The position numbers and the translations under genes are program-made. Below are positions 1-5,226 of a DNA stretch of 6,920 nt, one piece after another. The notes below the pieces were generated by a model, which had not been told where the DNA came from, did no database searches, and saw nothing but the letters and a program-made list of their open reading frames with translations. The DNA is from Treponema sp. (GTDB lineage: Bacteria; Spirochaetota; Spirochaetia; Treponematales; Rectinemataceae): assembly GCA_012516755.1 (NCBI GenBank), contig JAAYWE010000139.1:1-6920 (forward strand), written 5' to 3'. Numbering within the stretch: position 1 is the first letter of the stretch; each line of letters opens with the position of its first letter.

Positions 1-1032
1 AACAAATAGTATCAGAATAACTGGACCCAGGATCAGCCCGTTAAATCCAAAGACTGCCAGGCCTCCGGCTATGGAGAAAAAAAGCAAGAGTGGATGTATC
101 TTTATCTGTTCTCCCAGCACAATTGGCCTAATAAAATTATCGAGCGTCGCAACGATTACGCTTGCGCAAGCGACAAAGACAATTGCCTTTACAAGTTGAC
201 CGTTAACCGCAAGATAAATCCCCATTGGAGCCCATACTACGGTAGTGCCGAGAAGCGGGACAAAGGATGAAATGGCTGTCAACACCGCCAGCACAAGATT
301 ATTCTTGAAACCGAAGATAATGCTCAGGATGAACATCATAAAACCTTGAAAAAGCGAAACGAGAAAATACCCGATAACAAGTTGACGGCCTGTTTCGCGG
401 AGCTTGCTCATAAAAAGCCTGGTGTACTGAGGAGCTATAGGCATCATGGAAACAAAGGTGTCTCCCAAAGAACTAGCATCCATCAAGAGATAATAGAGAG
501 TAAAAACCATGAAACAGATAGTAACCACAAACTTGGAGATATTCATTATGAGGGAAGTAGATATTTTTATAAGTTGGTTTACTCCGGATGCTAGGAATGA
601 CTGTAGCTCCCTCAGCGGATCGAAAGTACTAACATCATATAGATCACCAAGCAGAGACTGAATTGCTGAGCCTATTTGATTCTGAGGATCTATTCTCAAC
701 TTATCGATATTCTCCTCTACAAAGTGGATGCTCAATTTGAGCAAATCCGCAAGCTGTTGTATTGTCTTGAATGCGAGAAATGCAAGAGGAATAAGAATAA
801 TAATGACGCCGAAAATAGATAAAAACAAAGCGCTAAGTCGAGAGCGCATGGTTTTTCGGCTTTTTATATTATTAGGACCTCTGAGCCTTTTATGAATTGG
901 CTCGAGAAAGACATACAATAAGCCACTCCATAGTATTACGGTTAGAAAAGGATAAAAGAGCCTTCCAACCAGAAGCAATAATGCGAGGAATAGGATCAAA
1001 AAGGAGATCTTTCGCGGATTTGTGGTCTTCAT
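1..1032 (-). CDS. AI-2E/PerM-family membrane transporter (3' end outside window)
   Basis: Reading the minus strand from the ATG at 1032 gives 344 residues with no stop before the left edge. The family is usually about 350-370 residues, so only a short C-terminal tail should be missing. The protein shows the AI-2E transporter pattern: N-terminal membrane segments at about 10-27, 29-45 and 66-88, a soluble amphipathic region at about 90-160, then a block of membrane segments from about 162 to the end. Family-typical motifs are SSFVPLLGT (255-263), DNFIRPIVLG (298-307) and the segment starting HPLLLFFSIAGG (313-324) that continues to NGLILGP (331-337). Members include the autoinducer-2 exporter TqsA and Na+/H+ antiporters, so the substrate cannot be read from sequence. 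The start is supported by MKTTNPRK followed directly by a hydrophobic stretch and by an in-frame stop seven codons upstream. Its ribosome binding site is weak (GGA at 1037-1035, very close to the ATG). It is divergent from rsmI. Confidence 0.9.
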   Translation of the reverse strand, partial: MKTTNPRKISFLILFLALLLLVGRLFYPFLTVILWSGLLYVFLEPIHKRLRGPNNIKSRKTMRSRLSALFLSIFGVIIILIPLAFLAFKTIQQLADLLKLSIHFVEENIDKLRIDPQNQIGSAIQSLLGDLYDVSTFDPLRELQSFLASGVNQLIKISTSLIMNISKFVVTICFMVFTLYYLLMDASSLGDTFVSMMPIAPQYTRLFMSKLRETGRQLVIGYFLVSLFQGFMMFILSIIFGFKNNLVLAVLTAISSFVPLLGTTVVWAPMGIYLAVNGQLVKAIVFVACASVIVATLDNFIRPIVLGEQIKIHPLLLFFSIAGGLAVFGFNGLILGPVILILFV

Positions 1033-1062
1033 TGTCCGTAATGATAATTGTTATTGAGGTTT

Positions 1063-1197
1063 ATGAATAGATATATCTTATCTGGAGTTGGCCGCAATCG
1101 CAGTTGGAGCCGTAGTTGGAATCGTATTGGAACCATAGTTGGTTGCATCAAAGATATCGAGGCATCTAAAGATAAGCCTAGACATAATAGCTTGTAA
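1063..1197 (+). CDS. Possible 44-codon upstream ORF before rsmI (doubtful)
   Basis: An ORF of 44 residues starts at ATG 1063 and stops at TAA 1195-1197, 18 nt before the rsmI start and in the same frame. A GAGG at 1056-1059 lies only 3 nt before the ATG, closer than usual. The product is not recognised; its middle is a Trp/Arg/Ser-rich repeat (RNRSWSRSWNR, residues 11-21) caused by the 12-bp DNA repeat, and it has no evident domain, signal peptide or membrane segment. It could be a leader peptide coupled to rsmI translation, because rsmI has no visible ribosome binding site, or it could be chance. One candidate promoter (-10 at 1072-1077) would start transcription inside it, which argues against translation. 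I treat it as unproven. Confidence 0.2.
   Translation: MNRYILSGVGRNRSWSRSWNRIGTIVGCIKDIEASKDKPRHNSL
1086..1142. repeat. Degenerate ~12-bp tandem repeat (AGTTGG units)
   Basis: The hexamer AGTTGG occurs at 1086, 1102, 1114 and 1137, with the variant TATTGG at 1125, giving steps of 16, 12, 11 and 12 bp. The clearest units are AGTTGGAGCCGT (1102-1113) and AGTTGGAATCGT (1114-1125), which differ at two positions. It lies wholly in the gap between the AI-2E-family gene and rsmI. It may be a decayed minisatellite, a set of protein-binding sites, or a coding repeat in the short upstream ORF described separately. Confidence 0.55.
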
Positions 1198-1215
1198 TCG
1201 TACACAATTGTCTCT

Positions 1216-1923
1216 GTGAGCACACTTTTCATGATTGCAACACCTATTGGTAATCTCGAAGACATAAGCCTGAGAGCGCTAGAAACGCTTAAATCAGTAG
1301 ATATTATCGCGTGTGAGGACACCAGGCACACATTAAAGCTGCTTTCGCGATATGAAATTCGTAAGCCGCTAATCTCATGTCATTCGTACAATGAACAACA
1401 AGCAGCCAAAAGGGTTATAGCCCTTTTGAGCGAGGGCAAAGACGTGGCCTATTGTTCAGATGCTGGAACACCTGGGTTTTCTGATCCTGGAGCGCTGCTG
1501 GTGCGAATGGCGCGATCAGCAGGATACAAGATCGTACCCATTCCCGGACCAAGCGCTTTTGCCTGCCTTATCAGCGCATCTGGGCTATCTGGGAAGACTT
1601 TTTTATTTGATGGTTTTCTTTCGCCAAAACCAGGCAAGAGGCGGACAAGGCTAAAGGAACTTCTTGACCGCGGAGAATCCTTTGTTCTCTATGAATCGCC
1701 TTTTCGAATCGGGAAACTGCTTGCTGATATAGCCTCAATAGATCCCGAAAGAAGGCTATGCATAGGCAGGGAGCTAACAAAAATACATGAGGAGATAATC
1801 GAAGGCAAGGCCGAAGAGCTGGTTCAGCGATTTCCTGCGGAATCGGCCAAAGGAGAATTTTGTATAATTGTGCATGGCATAAAGCCCGCCACTTCTGTGA
1901 ATGACAAAGAAGATGAATCATGA
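1216..1923 (+). CDS. rsmI: 16S rRNA (cytidine-1402-2'-O)-methyltransferase RsmI
   Basis: RsmI uses S-adenosylmethionine to methylate the ribose 2'-OH of C1402 in 16S rRNA, in the P-site decoding region. The 235-residue product has the SAM-dependent tetrapyrrole-methylase fold motifs in order: ATPIGNLED (8-16), CEDTRHT (33-39), SDAGTPGFSDPG (81-92), IPGPSA (109-114), FDGFL (131-135), ESPFR (160-164), GRELTKIHEE (184-193) and KGEF (212-215). The GTG start at 1216 places ATPIGNL at the usual distance from the N-terminus; an in-frame TAA at 1195-1197 limits any extension, and the next ATG (1231) would cut into the first strand. No Shine-Dalgarno is visible before the GTG. E. coli RsmI has about 286 residues with a C-terminal extension; this protein ends soon after the KGEF strand and lacks it. 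Its stop overlaps the next methylase gene by ATGA, so the short end is genuine rather than a frameshift. Confidence 0.93.
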   Translation: MSTLFMIATPIGNLEDISLRALETLKSVDIIACEDTRHTLKLLSRYEIRKPLISCHSYNEQQAAKRVIALLSEGKDVAYCSDAGTPGFSDPGALLVRMARSAGYKIVPIPGPSAFACLISASGLSGKTFLFDGFLSPKPGKRRTRLKELLDRGESFVLYESPFRIGKLLADIASIDPERRLCIGRELTKIHEEIIEGKAEELVQRFPAESAKGEFCIIVHGIKPATSVNDKEDES

Positions 1924-2735
1924 TGGATATCTCTCACTTTAGGAATCTCCATGGTCGTGCTAGATTGCGAAAAGCCGTGCTTTTGCTCGAGAGGCTCGAA
2001 AGAGAATGGCGTAAGGCCGATCCTCTTATCATTCCTTACGAAGATCTTGTTTTTGTCAAGCAAATAGCTAAGATTCTTGCTGATTCTGAAGAGACGACAT
2101 TGGAATGCGTGAAGGCTGCCAGCGATTTTCTTGGGTCTCTGTCTGGGCTCGACGATATTCTTGATTATTATGGTTTTTTGCAAACTGAAAACAAATTTCG
2201 GCATAGACTTATGATTCTATCCGGCCAGGGCGTCGCAGATTGGGATTTCATAGCCGTGCCCAGGTCTTCGGCTGGTCATGCCACAAAGAGAGCGGGCATG
2301 CGAGTATATTTGGAAGATTTGCGCTCGCCTTTTAACGTGGGGAGCATCTTTCGCACCGCAGAAGCTCTTGGTTTCGAAGAGATAATTATTTCGCCGGAAT
2401 GTGCGGATCCTATGCATCCCAGAGCAATCCGAAGCGCCATGGGAACCATAGAGCGCATGAAATGGCGAAGAGCCGAGCTGTCTGAGCTTGATTGTATTCA
2501 GGGAGTTTTTGCTCTTGAGCTTGGCGGTATTGCTATCGACAAGTTCTCTTTTCCATTTCCAGGGTTGATGGTCGTTGGCTCTGAAGAGCTTGGAGTCTCC
2601 AATAAAGCGCTGCAATATTGCAGGTTGGGATGCATCGAGATTCCTCTGGTTGGAACAAAGGCTTCGCTGAATGTAGCGACAGCATTTGGTATTGCAGCGT
2701 ATTCATGGTATTATTCTGGAAATATGCAGGCATGA
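1920..2735 (+). CDS. SpoU/TrmH-family RNA methyltransferase with unusual N-terminal region
   Basis: This is a SAM-dependent 2'-O-ribose methylase of the SPOUT (trefoil knot) class, acting on tRNA or rRNA; the target is not readable from sequence. The 271-residue product carries the three SpoU motifs in its C-terminal half: FNVGSIFRTAEALG (138-151, with N139 and the catalytic-type R145), VVGSEELGVS (218-227, with E222), and IPLVGTKASLNVATAFGIAA (241-260). The first ~120 residues are mostly predicted helical and charged (for example LERLEREWRK, 23-32) and do not resemble the short L30e-like substrate-binding domain of RlmB/TrmH types. The start overlaps the rsmI stop (ATGA at 1920-1923), implying translational coupling; a second ATG follows at 1923, so the true first residue could be either Met. 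No terminator is seen after the stop, so the deacetylase gene 67 bp on could share the transcript. Confidence 0.87.
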   Translation: MMDISHFRNLHGRARLRKAVLLLERLEREWRKADPLIIPYEDLVFVKQIAKILADSEETTLECVKAASDFLGSLSGLDDILDYYGFLQTENKFRHRLMILSGQGVADWDFIAVPRSSAGHATKRAGMRVYLEDLRSPFNVGSIFRTAEALGFEEIIISPECADPMHPRAIRSAMGTIERMKWRRAELSELDCIQGVFALELGGIAIDKFSFPFPGLMVVGSEELGVSNKALQYCRLGCIEIPLVGTKASLNVATAFGIAAYSWYYSGNMQA

Positions 2736-2802
2736 TGTGTTTATATTTTCTTGTGCTATTTTGCCACCTGCATTAAAACTATATTAGCGAAAGGAATGCA
2801 GA

Positions 2803-3693
2803 ATGTCTTTAAATCCTTTTATGAAGAAGCTTGGTCTTTCATCTTCCGACAGGGCGGTCATAGTCCACGTAGATGATGTAGGGATGTGTCTTTCATCGAT
2901 AGAGGCTTTTTTTGAGCTATACGATTTTGGTACTGTAACATCTGGAGCACTGATGGCTCCTTGCCCTTGGTTTCCGGAGGTGGCGCGCCGCTGCGCGGCG
3001 CGCCCTGATGTCGATGTAGGCGTTCATGCAACTCTGACGAGCGAGTGGAAAGGCTACCGCTGGGGACCAGTATCGACTCGCGATCCAGATTCTGGACTTC
3101 TGGATGCCGAAGGGTATTTTCCCATGACCAGTGAGGAGGTTCAATCTGGAGCGAAACCCGAAGCCGCAATGAAAGAAATCGCGGCTCAGGTTGCAATGGT
3201 ATATGCTGCAGGCATCGAGCCTACCCACATCGACACTCATATGTTTTCGGTAGCGCATGAAAAGCTTTTTGACGCCTATATATCCCAAGCCCTTGAACGT
3301 AGGATACCGGCGATGCTTCCAAAGCCAGATATCGTGGGTTTCGAGTCCATTGTTCCGGATTGCGAAACCCGGAAGTACCTTGCTGGATATCTTAAAGAGC
3401 TTGGGGAAAAAGGCATGCCTCTGATGGACGGCATTCTGGCGATGCCCTTAGATGAACCTCGCGATCAGACCGAGACCGTCAAACGCCTTCTTGGTTCCAT
3501 TACCGAAGGTATTACGCATTTCGTGTTGCATGCCTCAACCGACAGCCATGAGCTGAGAGCCATTACACCAGACTGGGAAAGCAGAGTCTGGAATTACAGA
3601 ACCATGCACAGCGACACTATGAAAAAAATCATAGAGAGCGAGGGGATAGTCCTAATTGGCTATCGCAACCTGCGCGATGCAATGAGGAAATGA
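2803..3693 (+). CDS. ChbG/YdjC-family carbohydrate deacetylase
   Basis: ChbG/YdjC/HpnK enzymes are metal-dependent deacetylases of N-acetyl groups on sugars (diacetylchitobiose for E. coli ChbG). This 296-residue protein shows the expected order of putative metal and catalytic residues: HVDDVGM (22-28, D24 and D25), DVGVHATL (71-78, H75), THIDTHMF (141-148, H142, D144 and H146), and a C-terminal FVLHAS (240-245, H243) followed by the closing strand GIVLIGYRNLRDAM (281-294). The first motif reads HVDD rather than the common NADD, so it belongs to a divergent branch. No signal peptide is visible, suggesting a cytoplasmic enzyme. The ATG is preceded by GAAAGGA ending at 2795, well spaced at 7 nt. 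It sits between RNA methylase genes and a sugar ABC ATPase, which fits a carbohydrate role but gives no substrate. A perfect GC-rich inverted repeat lies inside it at 2982-3004. Confidence 0.85.
   Translation: MSLNPFMKKLGLSSSDRAVIVHVDDVGMCLSSIEAFFELYDFGTVTSGALMAPCPWFPEVARRCAARPDVDVGVHATLTSEWKGYRWGPVSTRDPDSGLLDAEGYFPMTSEEVQSGAKPEAAMKEIAAQVAMVYAAGIEPTHIDTHMFSVAHEKLFDAYISQALERRIPAMLPKPDIVGFESIVPDCETRKYLAGYLKELGEKGMPLMDGILAMPLDEPRDQTETVKRLLGSITEGITHFVLHASTDSHELRAITPDWESRVWNYRTMHSDTMKKIIESEGIVLIGYRNLRDAMRK
2982..3004. repeat. Perfect 10-bp GC-only inverted repeat inside the deacetylase gene
   Basis: GGCGCGCCGC (2982-2991) and GCGGCGCGCC (2995-3004) are exact reverse complements separated by the 3-nt loop TGC. 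The resulting hairpin would be very stable and its arms are entirely G/C in a region otherwise near average composition. It codes for part of VARRCAARPD (residues 60-69) without disturbing the frame. There is no T-run after it, so it is not a terminator. It may be an inserted small palindrome, an mRNA structure, or a chance result of Ala/Arg codons. Confidence 0.8.
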
Positions 3694-3829
3694 TCTGGAC
3701 ATCTCCGAAGCTGGGTGAAGGATTTATGCATAGAAAATCAAGCTGGGGTATACGATAAGCCTTGGTTGACGCCTTTTATAAATAGTCGTAAACTGTCTTC
3801 ATAACATACACCTCTTGAAAGGAGGATCC
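3694..3829 (+). promoter_or_regulatory. Candidate promoter region of the ABC ATPase gene
   Basis: The 136-bp gap contains TTGACG (3766-3771), a 17-nt spacer, and TAAACT (3789-3794), a reasonable sigma-70-type promoter with a 5-of-6 -35 and 4-of-6 -10 match. Transcription would start near 3800, leaving a leader of about 30 nt ending in a strong Shine-Dalgarno. A short direct repeat AAGCTGGG occurs upstream at 3708-3715 and 3740-3747 and could be incidental or an operator. No hairpin terminator for the upstream gene was seen. Function is inferred from motif match only. Confidence 0.4.
3818..3826 (+). promoter_or_regulatory. Strong Shine-Dalgarno deciding the start of the ABC ATPase
   Basis: AAAGGAGGA is an almost full complement of the 16S rRNA 3' end and ends 3 nt before ATG 3830. 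An in-frame TTG at 3815 would extend the protein by five residues, but it lies at the edge of this site and would place the ribosome binding site inside the coding sequence, so it is not a plausible start. Confidence 0.85.
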
Positions 3830-4951
3830 ATGGCAAAGGTTGAACTCAAGAATATTGGAAAGGTGTACGAAGGCAATGTGAGAGCGGTCTCAGATGCCAA
3901 CATCAACATCCATGACAAGGAGTTCGTGGTTTTCGTAGGCCCTTCGGGCTGCGGTAAGACAACAACGCTCCGAATGATCGCAGGGCTCGAGGATATCACT
4001 GAGGGCGAAATATATATCGATGGTAGGCTCGTCAATGATGTTCCGCCCAAGGATAGGGATATAGCGATGGTTTTTCAGAACTATGCGCTCTATCCGCACA
4101 TGACCGTCTACGACAATATGGCTTTCGGTCTCAAGATTCGCAAATTACCTAAGGAAGAGATCGATAATCGTGTCAAGGAAGCAGCGCGAATCCTCGATAT
4201 CGAGAAGTTGCTAGACCGCAAACCCAAGCAGCTTTCGGGTGGACAGCGTCAACGAGTAGCAGTAGGCCGAGCCATCGTGCGCAAGCCCAAGGTTTTTCTT
4301 TTTGATGAGCCTCTCTCGAACCTCGATGCAAAACTGCGTGTCCAGATGCGTGCCGAGCTAATCGAACTCCACGACCGTCTCCAATCTACAATGATCTATG
4401 TAACGCACGACCAGGTAGAGGCTATGACAATGGGCGACAAGATCGTCGTCATGAAGGATGGACTTATTCAGCAGATCGGTTCTCCTTTGTATCTCTACAA
4501 TAATCCGATCAACAAGTTTGTTGCAGGATTCATAGGCTCTCCACCCATGAACTTCATGAGCGTCAATGTCATAGAAGAAGGCGGGCAGGTTTTGATCGAC
4601 GAAGGATCATTCAAGCTCGCTCCCGATGCAAAGCATGCCGAGCTTCTAAAGGCTTATGTTGGTAAGAGTGTCTACTTTGGTATCCGACCAGAAGACCTTC
4701 CCGTGGCCGATGCTGTACATCGTGGCCAGAAGTTCAATGCAAAGGTTACGGTGGTCGAGCCGCTCGGTTCGGAGATTCATCTTCAGGCAACCACGCCAAC
4801 TCAAGGCATGGTGTCTCGTATTCCACCTCATCACCTTTACAAACACGGCGATACAATCATTTTTGCTCCGGTAATGGCAAAAGCTATATACTTCGATAAG
4901 GAAACAGAGAAGAGCATTCTTCCAGTAAAATGGAACGAACAAGAGGCCTAA
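3830..4951 (+). CDS. ugpC: Carbohydrate ABC importer ATP-binding protein (MsmX/UgpC/MalK type)
   Basis: This cytoplasmic ATPase would drive one or more sugar ABC importers. The 373-residue length and domain plan match the CUT1 family. The nucleotide-binding domain shows Walker A GPSGCGKTT (37-45), Q-loop VFQNYALYPHM (81-91), signature LSGGQ (135-139), Walker B VFLFDEP (155-161), D-loop SNLDA (163-167) and switch His in VTHD (191-194). From about 235 a C-terminal regulatory OB/TOBE region follows, including the typical FGIRPEDL (283-290). The ATG at 3830 is chosen because an ideal Shine-Dalgarno lies just before it; MAKVELKNIGKVY is the usual family N-terminus. No permease or binding protein gene is adjacent: the gene has a candidate promoter in front and a terminator behind. 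That arrangement resembles B. subtilis MsmX, a shared ATPase serving several importers. The exact sugar cannot be told, and the symbol (ugpC versus msmX or malK) is a family label. Confidence 0.93.
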   Translation: MAKVELKNIGKVYEGNVRAVSDANINIHDKEFVVFVGPSGCGKTTTLRMIAGLEDITEGEIYIDGRLVNDVPPKDRDIAMVFQNYALYPHMTVYDNMAFGLKIRKLPKEEIDNRVKEAARILDIEKLLDRKPKQLSGGQRQRVAVGRAIVRKPKVFLFDEPLSNLDAKLRVQMRAELIELHDRLQSTMIYVTHDQVEAMTMGDKIVVMKDGLIQQIGSPLYLYNNPINKFVAGFIGSPPMNFMSVNVIEEGGQVLIDEGSFKLAPDAKHAELLKAYVGKSVYFGIRPEDLPVADAVHRGQKFNAKVTVVEPLGSEIHLQATTPTQGMVSRIPPHHLYKHGDTIIFAPVMAKAIYFDKETEKSILPVKWNEQEA

Positions 4952-5029
4952 GGCTAAGAACGATAGCCAAAGCTCTGCTATTATAAACCGACTTTATTGA
5001 TTTCTTTTTGTGGTAATCAATTGAAAATG

Positions 5030-5058
5030 AAAAGCCGCCTCTATTTAAGGCGGCTTTT
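5030..5058. terminator. Intrinsic terminator, probably bidirectional, between convergent units
   Basis: An 11-bp perfect stem, AAAAGCCGCCT (5030-5040) with AGGCGGCTTTT (5048-5058), encloses the 7-nt loop CTATTTA. On the plus strand the stem runs into six T's (5055-5060), ending the ABC ATPase transcript about 80 nt after its stop. On the minus strand the stem ends in TTTT followed by a T-rich tail (CATTTTC), and it lies 10 nt after the stop of the small basic protein, so it can end the galK operon too. Confidence 0.9.
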
Positions 5059-5068
5059 TTAGGGCCAA

Positions 5069-5179
5069 TCATTCGTTCTCTTTAGATTCTTTTTTAGCGC
5101 GTTTCTCAGCACGCTTTTCTTTGAGTGTTTTTTGGGGTTTTTTCTTATCGGCCGTTTTAGGTTTATCCATCGATTTCAT
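5069..5179 (-). CDS. Small, very basic protein of 36 residues, function unknown
   Basis: An ORF from ATG 5179 to TGA 5071-5069 encodes 36 residues with 13 Lys, 2 Arg and only 7 acidic residues, starting MKSMDKPKTADKKK and containing KTLKEKRAEKRAKKE (17-31). The second half alternates basic and acidic residues in a pattern likely to form a single charged helix; there is no hydrophobic segment, signal peptide or cysteine. AGAGG ends 6 nt before the ATG (GAGG at 5189-5186), a good ribosome binding site, and the gene is the last of the galK operon, 47 bp after the MFS gene and 10 bp before the terminator. These points support real translation. I do not recognise a characterised family; short Lys/Arg/Glu-rich proteins of this type could bind nucleic acid or ribosomes, but that is only a guess. 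Met-4 is a possible alternative start but is less well spaced. Confidence 0.65.
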   Translation of the reverse strand: MKSMDKPKTADKKKPQKTLKEKRAEKRAKKESKENE

Positions 5180-5226
5180 ACCGCACCTCTTATTCTTATT
5201 ATCGAAAAAACTGCAGAGCTTTTCAA

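Larger units (their letters stand above)
1033..1215. promoter_or_regulatory. Divergent intergenic region with weak promoter candidates
   Basis: This 183-bp gap lies between two divergently transcribed genes and should hold the promoters of both. A plus-strand candidate is TTGTTA (1048-1053), an 18-nt spacer, then TATATC (1072-1077). A minus-strand candidate is TTGCGG (1097-1092), a 16-nt spacer, then TATATC (1075-1070); the two share the palindrome GATATATC at 1070-1077. Neither matches the sigma-70 consensus well, and neither flanking gene has a strong Shine-Dalgarno sequence. The assignment is inference from position and weak motif matches. Confidence 0.25.

Noticed and set aside
346..594. 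82-residue plus-strand ORF
   Set aside because: It is antisense to the well-supported AI-2E-family gene, with no recognisable motif.
1029..1331. 100-residue minus-strand ORF across the intergenic region and the rsmI start
   Set aside because: It overlaps rsmI coding sequence in antisense and its Arg/Leu-rich stretch is only the reverse of the 12-bp DNA repeat.
2736..2802. Promoter for the deacetylase gene (TTGCCA 2761-2766 with TATTAG 2782-2787)
   Set aside because: The spacer is only 15 nt and the -10 match is poor; co-transcription with the methylase genes is as likely.
3815..3829. TTG start giving a five-residue N-terminal extension of the ABC ATPase
   Set aside because: The extension would be encoded by the Shine-Dalgarno sequence itself; ATG 3830 directly follows that site and gives the usual family N-terminus.
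5200..5226. Possible hairpin (AAAAGCTCTGCAGTTTTTT, minus strand) between the MFS and small-protein genes
   Set aside because: The pairing is short, A/T-rich and mismatched, too weak to call an attenuator or terminator.
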